From: DASUAS01 sp963809795
Lineage (GTDB): Bacteria > Actinomycetota > Acidimicrobiia > IMCC26256 > DASPTH01
Length of the DNA: 64,000 nt
NCBI GenBank assembly: GCA_963809795.1
Contig: CAWELN010000027.1
Coordinates: 62,001-126,000, forward strand
Reading direction: 5' to 3'
Below, piece after piece: positions 1 through 8,182 of this stretch. Position numbers and translations under genes: made by a program. Below the pieces are notes generated by a model. The model did not search any database, was not told the DNA's origin, and saw only the letters and a list, made by a program, of their open reading frames with translations. The stretch's first letter is position 1. Each line of letters starts with the position of its first letter.

Positions 1-10
1 CTTTCGCGTC

Positions 11-598
11 GTGGGAACCGACGTCGAGTTGCTTGGCGGGTTGCGCGACGGAGACGAGCAGGCGTTCGTGATGCTGGTCGGGCGTTACCAACAGCCCATG
101 TTGCGCTTGGCGCGTTCGATGGTCTCCACCCAAGCCCTCGCCGAAGAGGTCGTCCAGGACACGTGGATGGGCGTGTTCCGTGGCATCGACCGCTTCGAAG
201 GCCGCTCATCGCTCAAGACCTGGCTGTTCCGGATCCTCGCCAACCGGGCGCGCACCACCGGTGCGCGCGAACCGTCCCACGCCCCGATCGAGGCACTCCA
301 CGCCGTCGACGCGTCCCGCTTCGATGCCAACGGCGAATGGGCCGACCCCGTCGATCGCTGGATCGACGACAGCGACGACCGTCTCGACGCCGCCACCTGG
401 TCACCGATCCTCAAGGCCGGTCTCGACGACCTCCCCCCGCGACAACGACAAGTCGTCATGCTGCGCGACATCGAAGGGCTCTCCACCGACGAGGTCTGTG
501 CTGTACTCGACATCAGCGGCGGCAATCAACGGATCCTGCTGCACCGCGGACGCAACCGCCTGCGCGAGATCCTCGAAGCGGCATTCGAGGGGAGCTGA
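11..598 (+). CDS. ECF-type RNA polymerase sigma factor
   Basis: Alternative sigma factor that should direct RNA polymerase to a small regulon. The 195-aa product has sigma region 2 at about residues 22-90 (VQDTWMGVF, SLKTWLFRIL) and region 4 at about 138-188, containing LPPRQRQVVMLRDIEGLS and the helix-turn-helix. There is no region 1 or 3, as in the ECF group. The GTG at 11 is only ten bases from the window edge, so a longer start cannot be excluded. The gene is followed after 3 bp by a zinc anti-sigma factor, so the two are almost certainly co-transcribed and the sigma factor is probably held inactive by its neighbour. Confidence 0.93.
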   Translation: MGTDVELLGGLRDGDEQAFVMLVGRYQQPMLRLARSMVSTQALAEEVVQDTWMGVFRGIDRFEGRSSLKTWLFRILANRARTTGAREPSHAPIEALHAVDASRFDANGEWADPVDRWIDDSDDRLDAATWSPILKAGLDDLPPRQRQVVMLRDIEGLSTDEVCAVLDISGGNQRILLHRGRNRLREILEAAFEGS

Positions 599-601
599 CT
601 G

Positions 602-856
602 ATGCTCGCGCTGCGACGAAGAGACCTCGTCTGCCAACAGGCCGTCGAGCTCGTCACCGACTACCTCGACGGCGCACTCTCACGGCGTGACCGGCGCCGC
701 TTCGAAGCCCACATCCGAGCCTGCCCCAACTGTGCGGCCTACCTGGAGCAGATCAGGATCACCATCGACGTGACCGGCGCCATCCAGCCCGACGACCTCA
801 CCCCCGAAGCAGCCGCGGACCTCGCCGAGCTCTACCGACGCTGGCGCGCCGAGTAA
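602..856 (+). CDS. zinc-binding anti-sigma factor (zf-HC2)
   Basis: An 84-aa soluble protein with the anti-sigma zinc motif His37-x3-Cys41-x2-Cys44 (HIRACPNC) and an upstream Cys11, the classic ZAS ligand set. It lacks a transmembrane segment, so it should act in the cytoplasm, like RsrA-type anti-sigma factors that respond to redox or metal state. The start is 3 bp after the sigma factor stop, implying translational coupling. Its partner is inferred to be the upstream ECF sigma factor; the signal it senses cannot be read from sequence. Confidence 0.88.
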   Translation: MLALRRRDLVCQQAVELVTDYLDGALSRRDRRRFEAHIRACPNCAAYLEQIRITIDVTGAIQPDDLTPEAAADLAELYRRWRAE

Positions 857-940
857 TGCCACGCACGCAAGGGCGCAGCCTCTTGTAGTCCCGGCCCCGG
901 GTTCGACCGACGCGGAATGACAAGAGAGACGGAACGCTGG

Positions 941-1393
941 CTACCGCGTGCCCGACGGTGGCCATGCCCCGACTTGTCGGAGGAGTCCGACATCGTCCCG
1001 GCACGCCCAGTGCTCGACGACCATGCCGTCGACGACCCGCCAGATGTGGATGTAGGTCCACGTGACCGGAGCACCGGTGGCTTGCGTACCCGCCAGCAAT
1101 CCCATGGTCGACGCCCGGTGGCGGCCTCGGATCGTCATGTGGTCGACGACGAGGTCACCTTCCGCGATGAGGTGGTGGTGATCGACGGTGATCTCCTCAC
1201 CGAGATCGTTGATGAGCGTCGCGAGGATCTGCTTCCAACCCTCTCGGCCCTGCGGACCCCGTAGGTCGTCTTCACCCCCTGCGGCGTGGTTCACCAGATC
1301 TTCGGCGACGAGCTCGTCGATGACGGCGTCGTCACGCGCGACCACTCGACGAAACAGCTCGTCGATGACGTCCTTCGGCTGCCGGCCGTCCAC
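941..1393 (-). CDS. SnoaL-like ester cyclase / NTF2-fold protein
   Basis: A 150-aa protein of the SnoaL-like polyketide cyclase family (NTF2-like fold). It has the N-terminal helix pattern FRRVVARDDAVIDELVAEDLVNH and the conserved C-terminal block WTYIHIWRVVDGMVVEHW. In secondary metabolism these proteins catalyse aldol ring closure, but many actinobacterial members are uncharacterised and may bind or isomerise small molecules. It starts with GTG at 1393. It converges on the anti-sigma gene and has no evident operon partner. Confidence 0.8.
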   Translation of the reverse strand: MDGRQPKDVIDELFRRVVARDDAVIDELVAEDLVNHAAGGEDDLRGPQGREGWKQILATLINDLGEEITVDHHHLIAEGDLVVDHMTIRGRHRASTMGLLAGTQATGAPVTWTYIHIWRVVDGMVVEHWACRDDVGLLRQVGAWPPSGTR

Positions 1394-1450
1394 CCGCTCA
1401 TGATGCCCGATCCGGCGGACGTGAGGTGAGGACTGCCCGCCGGCAACCGC

Positions 1451-1493
1451 GGAGAACCCCTGGGGTGACTCGTCGTCACGCCCAGGGGTCTCC
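1451..1493 (-). terminator. strong hairpin downstream of the pilin gene
   Basis: An inverted repeat of about 19 bp per arm (GGAGAACCCCTGGGGTGAC against GTCACGCCCAGGGGTCTCC), imperfect by one base each way, around a 5-nt loop. It sits 25 bp past the stop of the minus-strand Flp pilin gene and between it and the start of the SnoaL-like gene. No T-run follows, as is common for actinobacterial terminators. It probably ends pilin transcription. Confidence 0.6.
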
Positions 1494-1517
1494 GAAGAGT
1501 CGTGCTGATGCGGTGTC

Positions 1518-1718
1518 TCAGGAACCGGAGCTGCTCAGTTGGCTGCCGGCCTGGTTGAACTTGCTGTTCACCTGGTCTTTGAGGAACACGACCGCGGCGA
1601 TGACCGCAAGGGCGATGAGCGCGACGAGGAGGATGTATTCCACCATCGACGCGCCTTCCTCGTCCTTACCGAACTTCGCCTGCAGCCAGGTACGGAGCAC
1701 AAACACATTCATGTACAA
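1518..1718 (-). CDS. Flp/Fap-type pilin
   Basis: A 66-aa prepilin of the Flp/Fap family, which builds Tad-type type IVb pili. It has a short basic leader, then EEGASMVEYILLVALIALAV: the conserved Gly-Ala-Ser before a Glu-containing hydrophobic helix (about residues 22-46). A prepilin peptidase would cut at the glycine. The tail is rich in Gln and Ser. A good ribosome site (ctggagg) precedes the ATG at 1718. No TadA, TadB, TadC or prepilin peptidase gene is in the window, so the assembly machinery must be elsewhere. Confidence 0.9.
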   Translation of the reverse strand: MYMNVFVLRTWLQAKFGKDEEGASMVEYILLVALIALAVIAAVVFLKDQVNSKFNQAGSQLSSSGS

Positions 1719-1851
1719 ATCCTCCAGGGATGGGTCACCCTCCCATCAACACGGGCGATTCACCCGTTGCAGAGTTCCTCGACCAAGTGCCCGCGTCCGC
1801 TTGAACCAATTCCTCGCCGAGAAGCAGAGACCGGTTCCGTGCAACGCTGGG

Positions 1852-2382
1852 GTGATGTTCTCCCGGCGCTGGAAATACGACGATCTCGAAGCACCGACGC
1901 CGCTCGGGACCGGTCAGGAGATCCGTCTTCCCTACATCGACCTCAAGTCGTTGACCGGCGGCGGATCCCGAGTCGTGGACGACATCGAAGCGCAGGCCCT
2001 CCGTGTGGCCGAGGAGCTGCAGACGGGTGGGCTTCCCGACCGGGCGCTCGAGTACGGCGAGCAGTTGTGTCGTGCGTGTCGTGTGCCGGAAGGCGCCGAG
2101 GCGAGAGAGTGGGTGCACCGCTGGCTCTGCGTCGGCTGGGCAGTCGGCACCGTCGAGGAGTCCAACGGTGCCGCGCGGCCAGGAAAAAGCGAGCGGCACC
2201 ACCTCAGTGCGCTCTCACGGTTCCGGGGAGGCATGTACGGCGAGGTGGAGCAGGCCGAGGACGAAGAAGTGAAGGCATACGCCGACGCCTACTTCCTCGC
2301 CCTCTTCGGTGGCTACTACCTCCGGCGGGAGCCGAACGCCACCACCGACTCGATCCTCCGAGGTCGGCGCGCGGAAGGTTGA
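1852..2382 (+). CDS. hypothetical protein
   Basis: An open frame of about 176 codons that I do not recognise. It begins MFSRRWKYDDLEAPTPLG and includes an acidic helix (VVDDIEAQALRVAEELQ), a Cys pair (QLCRACR), a WVHRWLCVGWAVG segment and LALFGGYYLRREP near the end. The window's codon bias and this composition favour this frame over the long minus-strand ORF opposite it. The start is uncertain: GTG 1852 and ATG 1855 are adjacent, and the frame stays open upstream. It lies divergent from the Flp pilin gene and convergent with the next oxidoreductase gene. Confidence 0.55.
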   Translation: MMFSRRWKYDDLEAPTPLGTGQEIRLPYIDLKSLTGGGSRVVDDIEAQALRVAEELQTGGLPDRALEYGEQLCRACRVPEGAEAREWVHRWLCVGWAVGTVEESNGAARPGKSERHHLSALSRFRGGMYGEVEQAEDEEVKAYADAYFLALFGGYYLRREPNATTDSILRGRRAEG

Positions 2383-2421
2383 ACCTGTGGCCGGTCCATC
2401 AGGCAGCCTCGTGAGCGAGCG

Positions 2422-3348
2422 TCATGCGCTCGCACTCAGCAGTCGTCTGACCTCGGCCGCACCTGCGACCGCGGTCTCGACGTCGGGTGACTGCGGGATG
2501 AGATTGAACGTCGTGCATCCGGCCTCGACGTACGGGACCAGGAACTCCGCGATGTCGGCCGGCGTGCCGGACGGCGAGTAGCGCTCGAAGCGGTCGAACG
2601 GGATCTGGTAGAAGCGCTCCATCGCCGTCGCGACGAGCGTGCGGGCTTCGGCACGATCATCCGAGATGCCGCACCAGACCTGCATGGCGTGCGCGCGGGG
2701 GTGGTCGGCGCGCCCGGCGGCCGCGGCCTGCTCGTCGATCGACGCCACCACCTCGGCGTAGCGCCGCGCCGAGTTCCACACGCCGATCCAACCGTCACCG
2801 AGGCGCGCGGCGCGCCGCACCGCAGCATCGGACCGTCCACCGACGATCAACGGCACCGGCGCGCGCGGCGCCGGCAGGATGAGCGCGTCATCGAGATCGA
2901 AGAACTCGCCGTGGAACGTGACGGGCGTGCCGGTGAGCAGCGAGCGCAGCACCTCCAGGCACTCGTCCATCCGACGGCCGCGGGTTCGCGGGTCGACACC
3001 ACAGACGGTGTACTCGTGCGGGTCCTCCCCGCCGATGCCGAGCCCGAGGACGAGCCGGCCGGGCGCGAGCAGCTCGAGGTCGGCGACCTGGCGGGCGACG
3101 AGCGTGGGATGGCGAAGCGGGAGCAGGTACACGGCCACGAAGATCGGGATCGTGGCGTCGGCCATCGCGAGCGCGGTCGCGCTGAGGAGACCGTCCGTGC
3201 CCGCGCCCACGAAGAAGCTGACGTGGTCGGCGGTGCAGACGTGATCGAGACCCGCGGCCGCCGCGGCCCGCACGAAGGTGAGCACGGTCTCGGGGGCGGG
3301 CGTCGGCCCTCGGAGCGGCGGGAAGGCGCCGAGCCGGATCGGTGGCAT
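2422..3348 (-). CDS. LLM class (luciferase-like) flavin/F420 oxidoreductase
   Basis: A 308-aa TIM-barrel protein of the bacterial luciferase-like family. Typical landmarks are AGLDHVCTADHVSF near the N-terminus, PIFVAVYLLPLRHP, GRLVLGLGIGGEDPHEY and VPLIVGGRSDAAVRRAARLGDGW. In actinobacteria such proteins usually use F420H2 or reduced FMN to oxidise or reduce small substrates; which one applies here cannot be decided from sequence. The length is normal for the family and ATG 3348 fits the family start (MPPIRLGAFPP). It is transcribed alone, divergent from the DUF2461 gene. Confidence 0.9.
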   Translation of the reverse strand: MPPIRLGAFPPLRGPTPAPETVLTFVRAAAAAGLDHVCTADHVSFFVGAGTDGLLSATALAMADATIPIFVAVYLLPLRHPTLVARQVADLELLAPGRLVLGLGIGGEDPHEYTVCGVDPRTRGRRMDECLEVLRSLLTGTPVTFHGEFFDLDDALILPAPRAPVPLIVGGRSDAAVRRAARLGDGWIGVWNSARRYAEVVASIDEQAAAAGRADHPRAHAMQVWCGISDDRAEARTLVATAMERFYQIPFDRFERYSPSGTPADIAEFLVPYVEAGCTTFNLIPQSPDVETAVAGAAEVRRLLSASA

Positions 3349-3434
3349 ACCCCTGATTCAACAACAGCCGGCCGCCTGCCGCGGATCTGTGCGCCGCGAC
3401 GGCGTTCTGGGACCGCCGCCTCGGGTGGGGCATC

Positions 3435-4061
3435 ATGATCTCGATGACGTTCAAGGGGTGGCCGGTCGAGGCGGTCGAGTTCTACGAGGGACTGCAGGCC
3501 GACAACACGAAGACGTACTGGGAGCAGCACAAGTCGGTCTATGAGCAGTCGGTCAAGCGGCCGATGGAGGAGCTCCTCGCCGAGCTGGCCGACGACTTCG
3601 GCCCCGGCCGCGTCTTCCGCCCGTACCGCGACGTCCGCTTCAGCAAGGACAAGACGCCGTACAAGGTCACCTGCGCCGCCCACCTGCCGGGCGGGTACAT
3701 CTCGTTCTCAGCCGACGAGCTCTTCGTCGGCAGCGGCCTGTACCGGCCCGAGCCCGACCAGCTCCGACGCTTCCGCGCCGCCGTCGACGACGGGAAGTCC
3801 GGCTCGGAGCTGGAGTCGATCGTGGCCACGTTGCGCAAGGACGGCTACGACGTCGGCGCCCACGAGGTCCTGAAGTCGGCGCCCAAGGGCTACCCGAAGG
3901 ACCACCCTCGCATCGAGCTGCTCAACCAGAAGGGCATCGTCATGTCCAAGTCCTGGCCGGTCGCGGCCTGGCTCGGCACCAGGAAGGCCAAGGACCGGGT
4001 GGTCGCGTGTCTGGATGAAGCCCGCCCCCTCAACCGCTGGCTCGAGCGCTACGTCGGTTGA
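3435..4061 (+). CDS. DUF2461 domain-containing protein
   Basis: A 208-aa protein matching the DUF2461 (TIGR02453) family over its full length. Signature segments are FYEGLQADNTKTYWEQHK near the N-terminus, FRPYRDVRFSKDKTPYK at about 58-75, the GGYISFSADELFVGSGLYRP block and a C-terminal NRWLERYVG. The family's function is unknown. A second ATG at 3444 (MTFKGWP) is an equally good start. It ends 13 bp into the convergent VWA gene, overlapping its 3' end. Confidence 0.9.
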   Translation: MISMTFKGWPVEAVEFYEGLQADNTKTYWEQHKSVYEQSVKRPMEELLAELADDFGPGRVFRPYRDVRFSKDKTPYKVTCAAHLPGGYISFSADELFVGSGLYRPEPDQLRRFRAAVDDGKSGSELESIVATLRKDGYDVGAHEVLKSAPKGYPKDHPRIELLNQKGIVMSKSWPVAAWLGTRKAKDRVVACLDEARPLNRWLERYVG

Positions 4062-5972
4062 CTATCGGCACAAGAGACGTCGGGCTGGGTGCGGCGCACC
4101 GTCTTCGTCGACGAGGTGTCGAGGGTCATGAGGTCGATCCGGCGGGCGTCGTCGCGCAAGTGCACGGTGCCCGTGACGGCGTCGTCGACGTCCACGATGG
4201 TGCGGAGTTGGTCGAGGCGCACGGTGTCGCCGGCCTCGTCGGCGAGCCTGACCGCGCGTCCGAGGTGATGAGTGGCACCCTCGGTGTCGCGGGCGTGCAG
4301 CGCTTCGAGCCCGTGGTGGATCGCGCTCGCGAGGTCTGCCTGGCCGGTGGCGTGTGCGACGTCGGGGTGCAGCCGGGTGCTCAGCTCCTCGTCATCGGTC
4401 CATTCGGCGAGGACCTTGCCCTCGGCCGCGGCCTCGCCGTTGACCATGAGCACCGCGCGACCGGCGAGCATGCGCTCGCCGATCTCGCGAGCGGGGACAC
4501 GGATGCGGAGGTGGTAGTCGCGTGTCTCCTCGCCCCACGCGCCGGTCGGGTACTCGCCGACGAGGTCGTCGACGTCGGTACGGCGATCGGTCAGATCTTC
4601 GAGGCCGGGCGCGACCTGCTTGAGGGACACCACCTCTGCTCCCTGGGGCGTCCAGACTCGGAGTTCGCACGTCGTTCACCGATCTCCCCATGGCGAGCTC
4701 CGTCATCGCCGTGAACTCGGCCGCCAGCTGCTCGGGTTCGCGCACGAGGTCGACCGTGCCCAGCAGGGCCGACGAGATGCGGCGCAGCTCTTCGACGTCC
4801 CAGTCGTCGCCGACGCCGCGGCAGTCGCACTGGAAGCTGCCGACGCCGCGCTCGATCGCCATCGCCAGATCGTCGGGGGTCTCGCCTTCGTCGTGGCCGT
4901 CGGTCAGCAGGATCGCGTGCGCGATCGCGCCGGGCCGGAGCGCGAACAGCTCGCGCGCCGCGTCCAGCCAGCGGCCCATGGCGGTTCCGCCCTCGGGCCA
5001 GAGGAGGCGAAGCGCCCGGTGCACTGCGGTCATCGTCTCGGGTGTCTTGCGTGCGAGACCGCCATGAAGCGGGTACACGACCTCGGCGTCGTGGTTGGCG
5101 CGCACGATCGCGAACCAGGTGCCGTCGGGCAGCGCGTCGATCGCCGCCGCGGTGGCCATCCGAACGCTGCGGATCTTCCGCCAGGGCTTCCCCATCGACC
5201 CCGAGCAGTCGACCAGGATGACTTCGGCCCGTTCGGGTGCGACGTCGCGTGCCGCGACCCCGGGCCCGCCTGCACTCACTGCGACGATGACATCGACGGT
5301 TGTCCCGCCCCTCGGCAGGTAGGGGTTCTGGAAGACCTCGATCGTGCAGGACACACTGCACTCGCCAGCATGCATCGCGGGTGGGTCCTCGACACCGGTT
5401 GCGTCGTCGATGCCGAGTGCGTGCTGCGCGCGGGCCCGCGCGATCGCCACGTTGGTGGCGTACAGCACGCGCACCGCACGAGCGCCGATGCCCGCGCCGA
5501 TCCACCGCCCGACCCGTGCGACCGGCGCGGCCATCGACCGAGCACCTCGACCGCACGCAGCCACACCCTTGGCGAGCACCCTGGCGGACCCGCGCAGCAG
5601 TCGGGCAATGAACGTGGCCGTCGGCCCCAAGAGGGTACGCAGGGACCGCGCGCACCACATGACGATGAGCGCGATGCAGTGCACGACGCGCGAGAGCACC
5701 ATCCCTGCTGGTCGGACGAGTGTCGCAGCCGTTCGAGCGATCCACGCTGCGCCGCGCGCGACCAGGTGGACCGCCGCACGTGAGATCTGACCCAGCCGCC
5801 GGACGATCCGCAGCGGCGCCGCCACCACGGCGGTCAAGACTCGTGTGCCGACACCGAGGCGGGTACCGCGGTCGGCATCGCGCACGGCCGAGACCGTCGC
5901 CGGGAGTCGAGTGCCGGGACGGTGAGTCGAGTCGGGCTCGTGGTGTCGGTCGGGTGCCGAGGAGTGCGCCAT
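4049..5972 (-). CDS. VWA domain protein with N-terminal extension (frameshifted)
   Basis: A von Willebrand factor A protein of the actinobacterial type that starts near IEVFQNPYLPRGG. The MIDAS motif is VILVDCSGSMGKPW, followed by GGTAMGRWLDAAR and AILLTDGHDEGETPDD. The frame breaks near 4667-4671: after MGRSVNDV the family continuation ELRVWTPQGAEVVSLKQVAP is read in the next frame down to the stop at 4049 (last residues SCADSQPT). Removing one base gives 641 codons. The first ~200 residues, before the usual family start, are an Arg/Ala-rich extension with several hydrophobic stretches that could bind membrane. The domain is metal- and ligand-binding; the partner is unknown. Two separate ORFs result if the break is real. 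Confidence 0.8.
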
Positions 5973-6190
5973 CGAGCCAGCGTCGCGTCAACGAACTCGC
6001 GGTGACGATGGCAGGTACGAGCGTTTCGCCTCACCGAAGAGTGAGCGCGTGCTAGCCCCAAGGTCAGGCAATGGCTCTGCGGTCTCAGGCCCTTCGTCGT
6101 TCCCGCCACACCGCACGGCGGCCCGACACTGTCGGCGCCTCGTAACATCCACTACCCGTCCGTCCTCGATGCGACCGGAGGCCGAGCGCC

Positions 6191-7603
6191 ATGGCGGTGC
6201 GATCGTCGGAGACCGACTACCTCGTGGTGGGCGCGGGCGCGATGGGCATGGCCTTCACGGACGCCCTGATCGATCACGCAGATGTGCACGTCACGCTCGT
6301 CGACCGTCGCCATACGGCCAGCGGGCACTGGCAGGACGCGTATCCCTTCGTCCAGCTCCATCAGGCGTCGTTGTTCTACGGCGTCGCGTCGACCGTGCTC
6401 GGGAGCGGCACGGTGCAGCAGCGCGGCCCCGAGGTGGGGCTCCAGGAACGGGCCCGCCAGTCGGAGATCCAGGCCTACTACGACGACGTCCTGCATCGCC
6501 GCTTCATCGGCTCGGGCCGCGTCACCTTCCTCGGAGGGAGCGAGTATCACACGGACGGTTCCTCCCATCTCGTGACCTCCCGGGTGTCGGGCGAGACCGT
6601 GAAGGTCGACGTGCGCGGCCGCGTCGTCGATGCCACCTACCTCTCGCCGACGATCCCCGCGACGACACTCCCGCCGTTCGGTGTTGCCGACGACGTCCGC
6701 GTCGTCGCGATCAACGAGCTCGCCCGGTTGGACGCCGCGCCGAGCAGGTACGTCATCGTCGGTGCCGGCAAGACGGCCACCGATGGGATCGTGTGGTTGT
6801 TGGCGAACGGCGTCGAGCCGGACCGCATCGTCTGGGTCCGCCCGCGTGACCCCTGGATGCTCAATCGCGCCGTCGTCCAGCCCGATCCGGCGGTGGCGCT
6901 CGGGCTGGCTGCGGACACCATGGCGGCGGCCGCCGACGCCGAGTCGCTCGACGATCTCTTCCTGCGCCTCGAAGCGGCCGGCGTGATGCTCCGGATCGAC
7001 CGGGACGTCATTCCCACGATGGCCAAGACCCCCACCCTCGGCGCATGGGAGCTCGACCTGCTCCGCACCATCGAGCACGTCGTCCGTCTGGGACACGTCA
7101 AGCACATCACTCGCCGCGAGATCGTCCTCGACGACGGGCGGGTCCCACTGCCACCAGACTCGCTCATCGTGCACTGCGCCGCCTCCGGACTGCAGTACCC
7201 GCCGCTGGTTCCCGTCTGGGAGCCGGACACGATTCGACTCCAGACGATCCGGGTCGGCTTCCCCTGCTTCTGCGCCGCGCTGGCCGGCTACGTGGAGGCC
7301 ACCCGCGACGACGACCGAGAACGCAACCGGTTGTGTCCGCCCAACACCCTCCCCGACAACCCGGTCAACTGGGCGCGCATGCAGGTTCGTGGCACCATCG
7401 CCGCGCGCACCTACGGCGCGGAACCAGACATTGCCGCCTGGGCCAACGGCTGCGCGCTGAACCCCGCGCGCATCGAAGCGTCGCAACGCGACGATCCCGC
7501 GGTGCAGGCGGCGGCCGCCCGCCTGGGTGACCACGTCGAGCAGGGGCTGGCGCGGATGGCCGAGCTCGCCCACGAGCCATCGTCGAGCGTCGACGTGCCT
7601 TGA
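6191..7603 (+). CDS. FAD/NAD(P)-binding oxidoreductase
   Basis: A 470-aa flavoprotein. The N-terminal Rossmann motif DYLVVGAGAMGMAF binds FAD; an acidic end of beta-2 follows (VTLVDRR). A second dinucleotide motif (RYVIVGAGKTATDG) around residue 190 fits NAD(P) binding, so it resembles flavin monooxygenase/NAD(P)-binding Rossmann proteins. The specific reaction is unknown. ATG 6191 is 18 nt before the Rossmann strand, typical for the family. It is divergent from the VWA gene across 218 bp. A clear paralogue begins at 63939 at the other edge of the window. Confidence 0.85.
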   Translation: MAVRSSETDYLVVGAGAMGMAFTDALIDHADVHVTLVDRRHTASGHWQDAYPFVQLHQASLFYGVASTVLGSGTVQQRGPEVGLQERARQSEIQAYYDDVLHRRFIGSGRVTFLGGSEYHTDGSSHLVTSRVSGETVKVDVRGRVVDATYLSPTIPATTLPPFGVADDVRVVAINELARLDAAPSRYVIVGAGKTATDGIVWLLANGVEPDRIVWVRPRDPWMLNRAVVQPDPAVALGLAADTMAAAADAESLDDLFLRLEAAGVMLRIDRDVIPTMAKTPTLGAWELDLLRTIEHVVRLGHVKHITRREIVLDDGRVPLPPDSLIVHCAASGLQYPPLVPVWEPDTIRLQTIRVGFPCFCAALAGYVEATRDDDRERNRLCPPNTLPDNPVNWARMQVRGTIAARTYGAEPDIAAWANGCALNPARIEASQRDDPAVQAAAARLGDHVEQGLARMAELAHEPSSSVDVP

Positions 7604-7613
7604 CGGAGCGGCC

Positions 7614-8021
7614 TCACCCACCAGTTCCGAGATGCTCGGTGATGGCGTCCAGGCCCGCCTCCATCATCTGCCCGATCGGCGTGGCGAGCTCATCGGGAAG
7701 GACGTCGACCGTCCAGGTGAAGCGGCTCCGTCCCGTGCCGTCGTCGATGACCTGTGCGGCGGCGTTGTGGTGCGTGGCGTCGAACCCGCTCTCGATCACG
7801 GAGTAGGCGAGGCGCCGGGCGTCCTCGTCGATGCCGACGAGGCGTTCGCGGGCTTCCGCCCCGTTGAAGAAGGTGACCACCCGGGTGTCGGACGTCTCGA
7901 GTCGGCAGCCGGTGATGAATCCCGGCGCGAGCTTCTCCTGCAGGGCGCCGAAGTCTCGGAGCGCATCCCAGACCCGTGTCGCGTCCGCGTCGATGACGGC
8001 CTCTCGAATGATGGTGGACAT
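7614..8021 (-). CDS. SRPBCC family protein
   Basis: A 135-aa START/SRPBCC-fold protein (polyketide cyclase/dehydrase-lipid transport type): MSTIIREAVIDADATRVWDALRDFG, then EKLAPGFITGC and the long C-terminal helix IGQMMEAGLDAITEHL. The fold encloses a hydrophobic ligand cavity; the ligand is unknown. ATG 8021 is chosen over the longer upstream GTG/ATG options because it has a GAGGAG ribosome site and matches the family start. Upstream is a MerR-like elongated promoter dyad. The gene converges on the FAD oxidoreductase with a 10-bp gap. Confidence 0.85.
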   Translation of the reverse strand: MSTIIREAVIDADATRVWDALRDFGALQEKLAPGFITGCRLETSDTRVVTFFNGAEARERLVGIDEDARRLAYSVIESGFDATHHNAAAQVIDDGTGRSRFTWTVDVLPDELATPIGQMMEAGLDAITEHLGTGG

Positions 8022-8074
8022 GTGCTCACTCCTCGACGAACCCCGCCGGGTGCGGGGACTGACCACGAGCGTCC

Positions 8075-8098
8075 ACCCTCCCCCCGAGGGAGAGTCAA
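8075..8098 (-). promoter_or_regulatory. candidate MerR-type promoter/operator
   Basis: Read on the minus strand, TTGACT (8098-8093) is followed by a long spacer filled with the dyad ACTCTCCCTC/GGGGGAGGGT and, after 19 nt, GACGCT as a possible -10. A dyad inside an over-long 19-20 bp spacer is the layout MerR-family activators use to untwist promoters. It would drive the SRPBCC gene at 8021. No MerR gene is nearby, so the regulator is inferred. Confidence 0.4.
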
Positions 8099-8130
8099 CC
8101 CTCCAGGGCTGCCGTTGTGTGGTGGCCATT

Positions 8131-8154
8131 GATTACACTGTTACAGCGTTACAC
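8131..8154. promoter_or_regulatory. triple TTACA direct repeat, possible operator
   Basis: TTACA occurs three times at an exact 8-bp period (8133, 8141, 8149) in the sequence GATTACACTGTTACAGCGTT and the bases after it. This AT-richer patch lies in the divergent region between the SRPBCC gene and the HtrA-like protease gene, 30-50 bp before the latter's ATG. It could be a repressor or activator site for the protease; the protein that binds is unknown. Confidence 0.35.
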
Positions 8155-8182
8155 GCTTGAGCAAGGTTGCCGTGAGGTCCAC

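Noticed and set aside
1735..2202. 155-codon minus-strand ORF
   Set aside because: It is opposite the better plus-strand candidate at 1852-2382 and has shadow-like composition.
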